Of a DNA stretch of 64,000 bases, positions 16,767-26,069 are shown piece by piece. The translations under genes and the position numbers were made by a program. Source of the stretch: Desulfocapsa sp. (GTDB lineage: Bacteria; Desulfobacterota; Desulfobulbia; Desulfobulbales; Desulfocapsaceae); assembly GCA_022712895.1 (NCBI GenBank), contig JAFLJS010000045.1:26747-90746 (forward strand). Direction: 5' to 3'. The notes under the pieces were generated by a model that was given only the letters and a program-made list of their open reading frames with translations, had not been told where the DNA came from and ran no database searches. Every line of letters begins with the position of its first letter. The stretch's first letter is position 1.

Positions 16767-18809
16767 CTACGCCATGCCAGATCGCTGGATGGTAACCAAC
16801 GACTCATGAAAAGTTGCCCCGCCACCCATGTCGGTCAGTTTTTGTGACGTGAGATCGTTGATACCATTTTCAACCCGTCCACAGTTTTGCTCTGGGAACA
16901 GGGGCCAATAGAGTCCTTCTGCCACCAAAATTCCTTGCTGTGTGTCTGTTGTTACTTGAGCTATTCGCCTGACTTTCCCCCGGTTGTTAACTAGAGTTAT
17001 CTTGTCTCCATCTTCTACTCCCCATTGCTGAGCATCACTAGGATGAATCAGCACCTTTCCAATGGTTTCCGGATGTAGCTCACCGAAAGTACTGTTGAGC
17101 AGATCTGGGTGCGGCGGTGTGATCAACTGGAAGGGAAACCGGGATCGCAGGTCAGGATCATTGAACTCATCCGCCGAAGTGAGGCAAGCAATGCTTGGCA
17201 TATCTGACTGGTCGTCTGCAACAAACTTATATTTACCGTTCATTTTTACAAGGGCGTCACCATTTTGATAACTTTTGGTGGAATGAACCAGCACGCCTGT
17301 CATGATACTTTCAACATTCATAGTTTCAGGTATGCCTTCCATATCACGCAGGTAGGCACGAATCCGCTGTCCACAAGTTTGCTTGAATGGAGGATCGGTA
17401 TATCCCATTCGGGTTGCCAATTGCTGAAAAAAATCAAAATTAGATCTGGCCTCCCCTATAGGCTCAATCGTAGGCTTTATTACTTGAAGATAAAAATGGC
17501 CGTAAGCTGTATGCACATCGTGGTTTTCAAGGAATGTGGTGGCTGGTAGTAAAATATCTGCATAGTAGGCTGTTGGCGTCATGACCTGTTCATGCACTAT
17601 GGTGAACAGATCTTCCCTGGCAAATCCCTGACGGACGATACTACCGTCCGGGTTAACCGTTAATGGGTTGGAATTGTATACCACCAAGGCTTTCACCGGA
17701 GGTTTCAAGCTTGTGAGAGCATGGCCCAGATGAATCATGTTGATATTACGTGTATCTTGTTTGGCGAGTTCTGGGTGAAGCAGCGCAGCCATGTTGCCTT
17801 TAAAGGCTCCAGTTGTTAGCAACACACCACATCCCTCACCACCTCTGAATACCCCCATTGCCGCAGCCAGTGAAGTGATAGCACGAACCGCCATGCCTCC
17901 TCTGCTGTTTCTGGTTAGTCCAATGCCAATCCTGATAAAGGTTTTTTTTCTGCTGGAAAACAGTGTCCCAATAGCAGTCATTTGCTCTTTGGATATACCG
18001 CTCTGGTGTTCGAGTTCATTAAAGTTACATTGGGCCAGATAGGAATGGAGTTGGTCGAATCCTTGGGTATGCTGGTTTATGAATTCGTTATCGAGTTGCT
18101 TACGTTCCGTCAGGCTTTTTAAAATTCCCAAAGCCAGGGCAACATCACCGCCTGGTTTCACCGGGATATACAGATCTGATGATTTTGCGGTCTCATTGCG
18201 GTAGGGATCGATAACCAACAGTTGGGCACCATTTTTCCGGGCCTTGCTGATATATTGCCAGAAATGAACATTTGAAACCTTAACATTAATGCCCCAGACA
18301 ATTATCAGCTCTGCTTTGGCTGCGTTCTCAGGAGGGCTGCCGGGTAAGTTCCCGCATTGTTTTACCCAACCAGCACTTGCAGTTGCCGAGCAAATGGTAT
18401 GCTCCAGCCGGGAGGTTCCCATCTTATGAAACAAGGGATAACCGGCAAAGCGATTCACTGCTCCCATATTGCCCGCATAAGAGTAGGGGAGAACAGCTTC
18501 GCCACCGTGTTCACTGATAACCTTGCTAAGACGTTCAGCACAAATATCCAGAGCTTCATTCCATCCAATACGTTTGAACTCACCGCTTCCCTTGGGGCCG
18601 GTCCTGAGTTGTGGATAAAGCACACGGTGCTTCGAATAGAGGCGTTGGGGGTATCGTCGCATCTTTCTACAAATAAAGCCGTTGGTATACGGATGTTCTT
18701 TATCTCCCAGAAGGGCGATGACCTTGCCATCGGTAACAGTTGCAAGCAGGCCACAGCTGTCTGGACAGTCAAGTGGACACACTGTTTTGCTATATTTTTG
18801 AACCTTCAT
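16767..18809 (-). CDS. Molybdopterin-dependent oxidoreductase (4Fe-4S, bis-PGD type)
   Basis: 680 residues of the DMSO-reductase superfamily. The N terminus binds a 4Fe-4S cluster (CPLDCPDSCGL, then FICRKM). Cofactor-binding blocks follow, such as IVWGINVKVSNVHFW and the C-terminal molydopterin dinucleotide-binding domain (TLVNNRGKVRRIAQV). No Tat or Sec signal is visible, so it is probably cytoplasmic. There is no adjacent electron-transfer subunit, so the substrate is unknown; it resembles the broad BisC/formate-dehydrogenase-like group. It is divergent from a broken TetR gene that has an operator-like palindrome in the shared upstream region. Confidence 0.85.
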   Translation of the reverse strand: MKVQKYSKTVCPLDCPDSCGLLATVTDGKVIALLGDKEHPYTNGFICRKMRRYPQRLYSKHRVLYPQLRTGPKGSGEFKRIGWNEALDICAERLSKVISEHGGEAVLPYSYAGNMGAVNRFAGYPLFHKMGTSRLEHTICSATASAGWVKQCGNLPGSPPENAAKAELIIVWGINVKVSNVHFWQYISKARKNGAQLLVIDPYRNETAKSSDLYIPVKPGGDVALALGILKSLTERKQLDNEFINQHTQGFDQLHSYLAQCNFNELEHQSGISKEQMTAIGTLFSSRKKTFIRIGIGLTRNSRGGMAVRAITSLAAAMGVFRGGEGCGVLLTTGAFKGNMAALLHPELAKQDTRNINMIHLGHALTSLKPPVKALVVYNSNPLTVNPDGSIVRQGFAREDLFTIVHEQVMTPTAYYADILLPATTFLENHDVHTAYGHFYLQVIKPTIEPIGEARSNFDFFQQLATRMGYTDPPFKQTCGQRIRAYLRDMEGIPETMNVESIMTGVLVHSTKSYQNGDALVKMNGKYKFVADDQSDMPSIACLTSADEFNDPDLRSRFPFQLITPPHPDLLNSTFGELHPETIGKVLIHPSDAQQWGVEDGDKITLVNNRGKVRRIAQVTTDTQQGILVAEGLYWPLFPEQNCGRVENGINDLTSQKLTDMGGGATFHESLVTIQRSGMA

Positions 18810-19016
18810 TTTCCTCTTTTAACATGATGGTTATCAACAAAATGTATAGGTAATTGGGTGGATTCAGATACCAACTGCACCACCGGTAAGTGAGTTGGGT
18901 TGTGATCTTCAGCAAGCTCGATTCGAACAGCTGCTTAACTTTTTTATACCTCGAAAAGAGGTTTCTCCCTATTCGCCGACTAAAGTAGAGATAACATTTT
19001 TTGTTGACCATATAAA

Positions 19017-19040
19017 GTTACATGTTGTGTTTTATGTAAC
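19017..19040. promoter_or_regulatory. Palindromic operator-like site before the tetR fragment
   Basis: GTTACAT (19017-19023) and ATGTAAC (19034-19040) form a perfect inverted repeat with a 10-base centre. It lies between the divergent oxidoreductase and TetR-fragment genes, a usual place for a TetR operator. Confidence 0.55.
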
Positions 19041-19049
19041 CTTAGAGGA

Positions 19050-19259
19050 ATGATGCCAAGAACCGGACTTGCATCTAATCAATTGTTGCAAAAAATAATC
19101 CTGTTGGCTGAACAAAAGATAAGAGACTTGGGTTACAAACGTGTGACCCAAATCCTATTGGGTAGGGATTTCGGGGTGTCTCATGTGGCATTGTACAAAC
19201 ATATTTCTAACAAAGAAGCCTTGCTTGACCTTGTCTCAGAGAAATGGGTGAAATCTTGA
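19050..19259 (+). pseudogene. TetR-family regulator fragment (DNA-binding domain only)
   Basis: 69 residues that match only the TetR N-terminal helix-turn-helix: GRDFGVSHVALYKHISNKEALLDLV is the typical recognition helix and its neighbour. The frame stops right after EKWVKS, while complete TetR proteins have another ~120 residues for ligand binding and dimerisation. It is therefore truncated, possibly by the rearrangement that placed the C1 island next to it. It may once have controlled the divergent oxidoreductase. Confidence 0.7.
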
Positions 19260-19495
19260 TATCATCATACTTGACAACGATATGAATAATTATTAGAAAA
19301 AAGATACGATTCAATGAGACGAACGAGAGTGGTTCCCTTGTGGGAACCGATGCTATGCTTTTCCGTTTGGTGTATTATTTGCTGTAGACAGGTTCGAGTT
19401 AAAACTAACACCGGTGATGAACGGTAAGCCGGCATAAGTATCTTAGGGAGTGTTTTTTTTAAAAGCACAAGAAAATATTCTGTAAGGTACTAAAC
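19260..19495 (+). other. Leader/intergenic region with a perfect hairpin
   Basis: Non-coding. A possible sigma-70 promoter starts with TTGACA near 19272. Further on, GGTTCCC-TTGT-GGGAACC forms a perfect hairpin (about 19331-19348). Near 19410-19450 there is a CCGG-rich stretch (ACACCGGTGATGAACGG) followed by GGGAGTG and eight Ts, which may be a terminator. No gene is visible. It precedes the conserved RNA copy at 19496. Confidence 0.45.
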
Positions 19496-19621
19496 AGCTA
19501 CCCTGTAAAGGGACTGCTTGCTATGGGCTAATTCGTACTGCCATCATAGACAAGCTGCAATGACAACGCAGCTTGTATCTTTATATAACCGAGCTGCCGG
19601 GAAAAGGCAGGTCGGTTTTTT
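19496..19621 (+). ncRNA. Conserved structured RNA, copy A (upstream of the PTPS/AADC arm)
   Basis: Starts with AGCTACCCTGTAAAGGGA and CTGCTTGCTATGGG, identical to copy B on the other side of the island. It then has three helices in order: CTATGG...CCATcATAG, CAAGCTGC...GCAGCTTG, and a terminator hairpin AACCGAGCTGCC...GGCAGGTCGG followed by a T run (19616-19621). Helix sequences vary between copies while pairing is kept. It could be a riboswitch controlling the downstream genes by termination or a free small RNA. I do not recognise it as a named family. Confidence 0.75.
19587..19621 (+). terminator. Intrinsic terminator ending RNA copy A
   Basis: AACCGAGCTGCC pairs with GGCAGGTCGGTT with a short loop, followed by six Ts. 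It is strong and lies about 200 bases before the PTPS-like gene. Confidence 0.85.
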
Positions 19622-19728
19622 GTTTTCAGCTCTTAGGTAGTAATACAAAATACGATCCTGCCTTTTGAGTGTAAGTATGTTGCATCTCGTATGATTACGC
19701 AAAAGAATCCAAGCTTGTTTATTTGTCA

Positions 19729-19758
19729 AACGACTGCAAATGCTTTTATGGTAAAATG
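19729..19758 (+). promoter_or_regulatory. Possible promoter of the PTPS-like gene
   Basis: TTGTCA and TATGGT separated by about 18 bases resemble sigma-70 boxes. If used, the downstream genes would not depend on read-through of the RNA terminator. The evidence is only by eye. Confidence 0.35.
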
Positions 19759-19823
19759 CAACGTGATGATAAAATCGAATGCAGGCTGGTATTCTTTCAA
19801 AACTTTTACAGTGGAGGTATGAT

Positions 19824-20192
19824 ATGTTCGAATTGAAGGTAAAGACCTGGTTTGCAGCGGCACACAGGTTAACTATGGTTGGTAAAAAATGTGAAAATCT
19901 TCATGGCCATAACTGGAAGATAGAAGCGTGCATTATTGGTGAAAAGCTCAATGAAGGTGGTGTATTAATGGATTTTGGAGAAATTAAAAAGTATATTTCC
20001 GAAATAATGAACCAACTGGATCACAAATATTTAAACGAGATGGATACTTTTACAAAATCGGCTCCTTCTTCTGAAAATATTGCTCTGCATATTGCCCAGG
20101 AACTCCAGAAAAGAATAACAGATCCGTTAATCCGTGTATCCCGGGTATCTGCGTGGGAATCGGATAATTCTTGTGCAACGTATATTGCTTAA
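19824..20192 (+). CDS. 6-pyruvoyltetrahydropterin synthase/QueD-family protein
   Basis: 122 residues from ATG 19824, with GGAGG about seven bases upstream; the longer frame from 19779 adds an unlikely leader. Zinc-binding histidines are visible (AAHRL; LHGHNW). The catalytic Cys lies in CENLHGH (the CxxxHGH motif of PTPS/QueD), followed by DFGEIKKYI and LDHKYLN and the C-terminal WESDNSCATYI. Family members act on dihydroneopterin triphosphate. Its place at the head of a pterin-cofactor cluster suggests a role in making or branching the pterin of H4MPT, but a queuosine role cannot be excluded. Confidence 0.85.
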   Translation: MFELKVKTWFAAAHRLTMVGKKCENLHGHNWKIEACIIGEKLNEGGVLMDFGEIKKYISEIMNQLDHKYLNEMDTFTKSAPSSENIALHIAQELQKRITDPLIRVSRVSAWESDNSCATYIA

Positions 20193-20310
20193 TCAGAAAT
20201 ACAAATAGAGATCAGGAACATGAAAGCTTTCTCCTGAAGAGTGTTCCCTGTAAACAATTGATGTCCTGCATTAAAGAGGAGAGGGCATCATTTAACCCAA
20301 CCGACACGAA

Positions 20311-21765
20311 GTGAAAATGTTAGAAAAAAAGAATTTTAACATGACCACAGATGAATTTCGTCATCACGGTAGAGCAGTTATTGATTGGATTGCCGACTAC
20401 TACGATACAATAGAATCTTTTCCTGTTTTATCTCAGGTGCAGCCAAATGAGATTCGATCGTCACTTCCTGCGGAGCCACCTCACCAGGGTGAAAAGTTTG
20501 AAAATATTCTGAAGGATGTTGATAGCCTTCTTCCCGGAATAACTCACTGGCAATCTCCTAATTTTTTTGCTTATTTCCCCGCCAATACTTCGGGACCATC
20601 AATATTGGCTGAACTTCTTTCCGCAGGTCTTGGAGTGCAGGGAATGCTGTGGTCTACAAGTCCTGCCTGTACCGAGCTGGAAACCCATGTTCTTGACTGG
20701 CTAGTGAATATGCTGGGGCTGCCGGAGAAATTCAAATCAACGGGGAAGGGAGGGGGAGTAATTCAGGATTCTGCCTCAAGTGCGGTTCTCTGTGCTCTTC
20801 TAGCTGCTCGCGAGCAAAGCACAAATTATGAGAGTAATGAAAAAGGATGCGATCAGCATCTTGTTGTCTATGCTTCTACCCAAACCCATTCCTCCATTGA
20901 AAAAGCTGTTAAAATTGTCGGTCTGGGGAAGCAGAATCTACGCTTAATCCAGGTGGATGAGGATTTCGCATTACGCCCTGATAAACTTCTTTTGCAAATC
21001 AAGAAAGATCGCCAGGACGGGTTAATCCCTTGTTTTGTTGTTGCGACAGTGGGAACAACATCATCCAATGCGATTGATCCATTGTCAGAAATTGGCAATA
21101 TCTGCAGAGAGGAGAATCTTTGGCTTCATGTTGACAGCGCTATGTCAGGTACGGCTGCCCTGTGTCCAGAGTATCGGTATCTCAATGCAGGTTTGGATTT
21201 GGCTGATAGTTATTGTTTTAATCCGCATAAGTGGATGTTAACCAATTTCGATTGTGATTGCTTCTATGTGGCTAATCGAGCGATACTGAATAAAACCCTG
21301 AAGGTCTTGCCGGAATATTTACGCAATAAGGCAACAGAATCCGGCGATGTCATTGACTATAGTGATTGGGAGATTCCCCTGGGTAGACGTTTTCGTTCCC
21401 TGAAACTGTGGTTCGTAATCCGTTATTACGGCATAGAAGGCTTACAGCAACATATCAGACACCATATCAAAATGGCCCAGGATTTTGCTGGGTGGATTGA
21501 TGACTCAGAACATTTTGAACTTGCAAACCTGGCTCCGTTGAATCTGGTTTGTTTTAAACATTTGGGAGGAGACTCATTTAATCAACATTTACTGGAACGT
21601 CTCAATCAGAGCGGCCATTTGTTTTTAACGCACACTATTCTCAATGGTCAATATGTTCTGCGTTTCTGTGTTGGACAAACCCACACTGAAGAACGCCATG
21701 TCAAACAGGCCTGGTTGCATATTCAGGAAACAGCAGCAAAACTTGAAAACATATTACAAGAGTAA
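20311..21765 (+). CDS. PLP-dependent aromatic amino acid decarboxylase (probable tyrosine decarboxylase)
   Basis: 484 residues of the group II decarboxylase family. The PLP-binding lysine is in NPHKWMLTNFDCD, the His stacking on PLP is in THSSIEKA, and HVDSAMSG holds the Asp for the pyridine nitrogen. It starts with the typical EFRHHGRAVIDWIADYY. The start is uncertain (GTG 20311, ATG 20317 or ATG 20341; none has a strong site). Tyramine is needed for methanofuran and archaea use MfnA for this. Since mfnB, mfnD, mfnE and mfnF are nearby but mfnA is not, this eukaryote/bacteria-like decarboxylase is the likely substitute. Confidence 0.88.
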   Translation: MKMLEKKNFNMTTDEFRHHGRAVIDWIADYYDTIESFPVLSQVQPNEIRSSLPAEPPHQGEKFENILKDVDSLLPGITHWQSPNFFAYFPANTSGPSILAELLSAGLGVQGMLWSTSPACTELETHVLDWLVNMLGLPEKFKSTGKGGGVIQDSASSAVLCALLAAREQSTNYESNEKGCDQHLVVYASTQTHSSIEKAVKIVGLGKQNLRLIQVDEDFALRPDKLLLQIKKDRQDGLIPCFVVATVGTTSSNAIDPLSEIGNICREENLWLHVDSAMSGTAALCPEYRYLNAGLDLADSYCFNPHKWMLTNFDCDCFYVANRAILNKTLKVLPEYLRNKATESGDVIDYSDWEIPLGRRFRSLKLWFVIRYYGIEGLQQHIRHHIKMAQDFAGWIDDSEHFELANLAPLNLVCFKHLGGDSFNQHLLERLNQSGHLFLTHTILNGQYVLRFCVGQTHTEERHVKQAWLHIQETAAKLENILQE

Positions 21766-21776
21766 GTAATAAATTT

Positions 21777-23690
21777 ATGAAACGATTGCCAGAACACGAA
21801 ATACGATCTTTAACCAACGCCTTAGCCGATACGGATGAGTTTGTTTTTCTTGAGAGCAGCAGGGTAACCGGAGAAGAGAATCGTTCGCTGCTCTTTACCA
21901 AACCATTGACCTGGTTGGAATGTACAGCCATGGATCAGGTGGAAGACTTTTTGGCGGAGGCCGAAAAATGGCGAGCCAAAGGGAAATACCTTGCCGGATG
22001 GATTGCTTATGAGTTCGGCTATCTGTTAGAACCCTCACTGCGTCATCTATACGGATGCAAAAAACGTTCTTCTCAATTTAGTGGCAACCTTGCAGTTTTT
22101 GGTGTTTTTGACGAGCCAGTCATTTTCGATCATTCCACGAATACTTTCCTCAATAATGGCAATTGGCCTACGACAACAGTGGAGAGTGAACAAGACTACC
22201 AGATTGATAATATGCAGACCAATATTGGTCATGAAGAGTATTTATCAGCCATCAATCGTATTAAAGAATATATTTCTGCGGGACACACCTACCAAGTCAA
22301 TTACACGATGAAGCTGAACTTTTCTTTCGGCGGATCATTTGCAGCGTTATATCGCGCCCTACGACGTAATCAGTCGGTTTCCTATGGCGCCTGGATAAGA
22401 TATAACAACCGGGATATCATGAGCTTTTCACCGGAGCTTTTTTATCGGGCAGATAAAAAAAATATCACGGTTCGACCTATGAAAGGGACAATGGTTCGGG
22501 GCCGAACCACCGAGGAAGATGATAGCAATCGGCTACTGTTGCAGAAAGATCCCAAGAATCGCAGTGAAAATATAATGATTGTCGATCTGCTTCGCAACGA
22601 TCTTGGCAAGTTGCTTTATCAGATCAATAACGGCAGGGTGGAGCCAAGATCTCTTTTTGATATTGAGACCTACGAAACACTCTTGCAAATGACCTCTACA
22701 ATTGATGGGGAACTGGATACAGATCGCCAGCTGGGACTGCAAGAAGTCATCAAATCAATATTCCCCTGTGGCTCTATCACCGGTGCTCCGAAGATTCGCA
22801 CAATGGAGATTATCCATGAGTTGGAAAAAGAGGAGCGTGGAGTGTATTGTGGTGCCATTGGTTACAGTGGGCCTTCCGGTACGATTTTTAATGTACCTAT
22901 TCGTACTTTGGTTCTGCAAAATGGCCATGGTGAAATGGGCATTGGTGCAGGTATTATCCATGATTCAGATCCTGAAGGGGAATGGCAGGAGAGTCTGCTG
23001 AAAGGCAACTTTTTGACTCAACCCATACCAGAATTTCAGCTTATTGAAACTATCCTCTGGAGACCTGAATCTGGCTACTGGCTCTTGAAAGAACATCTGC
23101 AACGACTTGCAGATTCGGCCAGTTATTTTCTGTTTTCCTGCGAGCTGGATGCAATTGAGCACCTTCTTAAACAGAAGGTGGATTCCTGTACAATAACGCA
23201 GCGAGTGCGGATTCTGTTGCACCGTGATGGCAAGCTGGAGATTAGCATGACAGAATTGCCAGACTGTAAACCGTTTGATCCTCTCCAGCCTATTGTATCA
23301 ACACCACTGCCTGTGGTTTCTTTTGCCGAACAACAGATAGATTCAGATTCTCGCTATCTATTTCATAAAACCACCATGCGCCAGATCTATAATGATGCAC
23401 GAGAGAAAGCTGGAGAGCAAAAACTGTTTGAAGTCCTTTTTACCAATAAGAAAGGCGAGGTGAGTGAAGGATGTATAAGCACTATTTTTATTAAAAAAGA
23501 TGGGGAATTGTTAACTCCGCCAATTCAATGTGGGTTGTTGAATGGAACTCTTCGACGGTTTTTACTGGAACAGGGGACTATTCGGGAACAGGTTCTGAGT
23601 AGAATGGATGTAGACAGTGCAGATGCCGTATATATTGGAAACTCAGTAATGGGAATGGTACAGGTAACAGTACGAGACGAAAATTTTTAA
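21777..23690 (+). CDS. pabBC: Aminodeoxychorismate synthase component I fused to aminodeoxychorismate lyase
   Basis: 637 residues. Residues ~1-420 are the chorismate-binding PabB domain, with TYQVNYTMKL, the KGTMVRG block, NRSENIMIVDLLRNDLG and the signature CGSITGAPK (331-339). From ~425 a class IV aminotransferase (PabC) follows, with FHKTTMRQIY holding the PLP lysine and FEVLFTNKKGEVSEGCISTIF. The fusion makes p-aminobenzoate from chorismate, given PabA-type glutaminase elsewhere. p-Aminobenzoate feeds both folate and, through the RFAP synthase at 45.0 kb, H4MPT. It lies 11 bases after the decarboxylase. Confidence 0.92.
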   Translation: MKRLPEHEIRSLTNALADTDEFVFLESSRVTGEENRSLLFTKPLTWLECTAMDQVEDFLAEAEKWRAKGKYLAGWIAYEFGYLLEPSLRHLYGCKKRSSQFSGNLAVFGVFDEPVIFDHSTNTFLNNGNWPTTTVESEQDYQIDNMQTNIGHEEYLSAINRIKEYISAGHTYQVNYTMKLNFSFGGSFAALYRALRRNQSVSYGAWIRYNNRDIMSFSPELFYRADKKNITVRPMKGTMVRGRTTEEDDSNRLLLQKDPKNRSENIMIVDLLRNDLGKLLYQINNGRVEPRSLFDIETYETLLQMTSTIDGELDTDRQLGLQEVIKSIFPCGSITGAPKIRTMEIIHELEKEERGVYCGAIGYSGPSGTIFNVPIRTLVLQNGHGEMGIGAGIIHDSDPEGEWQESLLKGNFLTQPIPEFQLIETILWRPESGYWLLKEHLQRLADSASYFLFSCELDAIEHLLKQKVDSCTITQRVRILLHRDGKLEISMTELPDCKPFDPLQPIVSTPLPVVSFAEQQIDSDSRYLFHKTTMRQIYNDAREKAGEQKLFEVLFTNKKGEVSEGCISTIFIKKDGELLTPPIQCGLLNGTLRRFLLEQGTIREQVLSRMDVDSADAVYIGNSVMGMVQVTVRDENF

Positions 23691-23715
23691 TATAATAACA
23701 TAAGAGTATAAGATT

Positions 23716-24558
23716 ATGACACAACTACAGCATTTATTGAAAAATGATCGCCCAATAATTATGGGCATACTCAATTTGACGCCAGACAGTTTTTCTGATG
23801 GCGGCAGTTATACCGATATAGGCAAAGCCGTATGTTTTGCTTTGGAAATGGTAAATGAAGGAGCGGATATAATAGATGTGGGCGGCGAATCAACCCGGCC
23901 GGATTCCAAGAGAGTGACTCCAGCAGAGCAGCTTCGGAGGGTTATTGAAGTCATTACAACTCTCAGGCAAACCTTACCCAGAGATATTCCCATAAGTATT
24001 GATACCACTTGGGCGGAAGTTGCTAGAGCTGCAATTTTGGCGGGTGCCTCTATTATAAATGATACCCGTAGCGGGCGTGATGACGATGGGATTTTTGAAT
24101 TGGCAGCAGAAAAGAAAGTGCCCATTGTTATGATGCATATGCAGGGAATCCCCCAAACAATGCAGAACGATCCCTCTTATAAAGATGTTGTTGGGGAGGT
24201 AAAAGCATTTTTACTGGAACGATGTGAAATAGCAAAAGAGAAAGGTGTTCTTCAGGAGAACCTTATTATTGATCCAGGTATTGGTTTTGGGAAAACTCAG
24301 GAGCATAATCTGCAACTCATGGCACAGCTTGAGGAATTTACAGCAACTGGATACTCTGTTTTGCTTGGCACGAGCCGTAAAAGATTTATGGGGACAGTCT
24401 GTGCCGGAGCAAAGCCAAATGATCTGATTGGTGCCACATGTGCAACGACCGTTATTGGCGTCAATGCCGGTGTCAGAATCTTTCGCGTTCATGATGTGAA
24501 ACCAAACCGCCAGGCTGCGGATATCGCATGGACTATTAATTCCTGCAACCATACATGA
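23716..24558 (+). CDS. folP: Dihydropteroate synthase
   Basis: 280 residues with all standard DHPS blocks: GILNLTPDSFSDGG, GADIIDVGGESTRP, ISIDTTWAEVAR, INDTRSG, PIVMMHMQG, IDPGIGFGKT, LLGTSRKRFMG and the C-terminal FRVHDVK. It joins a pterin pyrophosphate to p-aminobenzoate for folate. It lies downstream of pabBC and upstream of a second, divergent DHPS-like gene, so both folate and H4MPT branches are served from one transcription unit. Initiation signals are weak. It appears complete. Confidence 0.93.
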   Translation: MTQLQHLLKNDRPIIMGILNLTPDSFSDGGSYTDIGKAVCFALEMVNEGADIIDVGGESTRPDSKRVTPAEQLRRVIEVITTLRQTLPRDIPISIDTTWAEVARAAILAGASIINDTRSGRDDDGIFELAAEKKVPIVMMHMQGIPQTMQNDPSYKDVVGEVKAFLLERCEIAKEKGVLQENLIIDPGIGFGKTQEHNLQLMAQLEEFTATGYSVLLGTSRKRFMGTVCAGAKPNDLIGATCATTVIGVNAGVRIFRVHDVKPNRQAADIAWTINSCNHT

Positions 24559-24601
24559 TGGACTTTTTACGAGTCCATCATACATAGGCGACATACCTTT
24601 C

Positions 24602-26029
24602 ATGAAAGAACATATCCTGTTTTTAACCGGAAAACTTGCCAGAAAAAGTCTTGAGCGAGTCATGAAATCTATTCAAGCTGAAGAGTTCAGTTATGAAATT
24701 CATACTCTTCCGATCACGGTTGCCGCTTTGGTGACCACGGACATGATCTTGCGTCAGTTAGATGATGCAAGGAACGCCGATCGTATCATTATTCCCGGGC
24801 TGTGTATTGGGGATTTGAATAAGGCCAGCGAAACCCTGGGAGTCCCTGTAGAGAGAGGCCCCAAAGATCTCAAGGAGTTACCCGTTTTTTTTGGAAGAGG
24901 AGCTCAAGAGCCTGATCTTAGTAGCTATAATGTCAGAATTTTTGCTGAAATTGTTGATGCGCCAGACATTACAATTAAAGCGATTCTGGAGCAGGCTGCC
25001 AACTACCTGGCAGATGGTGCTGATGTTATTGATATTGGCTGTTTACCTGGCAAAGATTTTCCTCATCTTGAGGATACTGTTAAAGCACTGGTTGCGGAAG
25101 AGTATACTGTCAGCATAGATTCGGTAGATCCAGAACAACTCATATGTGGTGCTCAAGCAGGTGCTCGGTATCTTTTAAGTCTTAAGGAAAGTTCGCTTTG
25201 GGTTGTTGACGAAGTGGATGCGCTCCCCATTTTAATTCCAGAACAACCGGAGGATATCGAGTCTTTGTACCGGAGCATTGATATTCTCCAAGATCAGGGA
25301 AAGCCCTTTATTGCAGACAGTATCGTTGATCCGATCCACTTTGGCCTTGTTCAGTCCATCGTTCGCTACCATAAACTCAGGTTAGATTATCCGGAGATTG
25401 AACTCATGATGGGTACAGGTAACCTGTCGGAGCTTACTGAGGCCGATACCGGTGGTATCAATAGTCTACTGCTGGGTATGATGTCTGAATTAAGAATCAA
25501 TAATCTCTTGACCACTCAAGTTAGTCCCCATGCAAGACGGAGTGTGGCAGAGATTGATTTAGCCCGTCGAATCATGTTTCGAGCAAAAGAGGATCATTCT
25601 TTACCTAAAGGATATAATAGCGGTCTCATGAGCTTACATGACAGAAAGCCGTTCCCATACGATGCTGAGGAAGTCAGAGAAATATCACAGCAGGTCAAAG
25701 ATTTGAATTTTCGTATTCAAGTGACCAAAACCGGGATTCACATTTATAATCGTGATGGCCTGTTCACTGCCACCGATCCGTATGAACTTTTTAACAATCT
25801 TCCTCTGCTTAAGGACAATGCACCACATGCCTATTATATAGGAGTTGAACTTGCACGCGCCCAAATTGCCTGGCAGCTGGGGAAGCATTATGTTCAGGAT
25901 GAAGAGTTAGACTGGGGGAGTGCTTACAAAGCGTACAGTAATAGCGGAATTGATTTACAAATGAGCTATAAAGCAGAGTCTTCAACCGTGAAGGCCAGAA
26001 AAAAACGGCGCCGAAAGAAGAACGACTAA
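24602..26029 (+). CDS. DHPS-like protein with DUF6513 N-terminal domain (H4MPT-linked)
   Basis: 475 residues. The N-terminal ~130 residues (HILFLTGKLARKSLERVMKS, VAALVTTDMIL, RIIIPGLCIGDL, VPVERGPKDLKELP) correspond to what I know as DUF6513. The remainder is a TIM-barrel related to dihydropteroate synthase (YLADGADVIDIGCLPG, SIDSVDPEQ, MMGTGNLSELTEADTGGIN). Such proteins are found in methanogens and H4MPT-using bacteria and are thought to act in H4MPT synthesis, perhaps joining the pterin to the RFAP arylamine. Canonical DHPS residues are partly changed. The C terminus is very basic (KARKKRRRKK). Confidence 0.85.
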   Translation: MKEHILFLTGKLARKSLERVMKSIQAEEFSYEIHTLPITVAALVTTDMILRQLDDARNADRIIIPGLCIGDLNKASETLGVPVERGPKDLKELPVFFGRGAQEPDLSSYNVRIFAEIVDAPDITIKAILEQAANYLADGADVIDIGCLPGKDFPHLEDTVKALVAEEYTVSIDSVDPEQLICGAQAGARYLLSLKESSLWVVDEVDALPILIPEQPEDIESLYRSIDILQDQGKPFIADSIVDPIHFGLVQSIVRYHKLRLDYPEIELMMGTGNLSELTEADTGGINSLLLGMMSELRINNLLTTQVSPHARRSVAEIDLARRIMFRAKEDHSLPKGYNSGLMSLHDRKPFPYDAEEVREISQQVKDLNFRIQVTKTGIHIYNRDGLFTATDPYELFNNLPLLKDNAPHAYYIGVELARAQIAWQLGKHYVQDEELDWGSAYKAYSNSGIDLQMSYKAESSTVKARKKRRRKKND

Positions 26030-26069
26030 ATAGCAGGTTGTGGTAATGCAAATAAATCATGAGGTACTT

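Noticed and set aside
19496-19621. Moco, cobalamin, THF or SAM riboswitch identity for the repeated RNA
   Set aside because: I compared remembered consensus blocks of these families and found none; left unassigned instead of forced into a known class.
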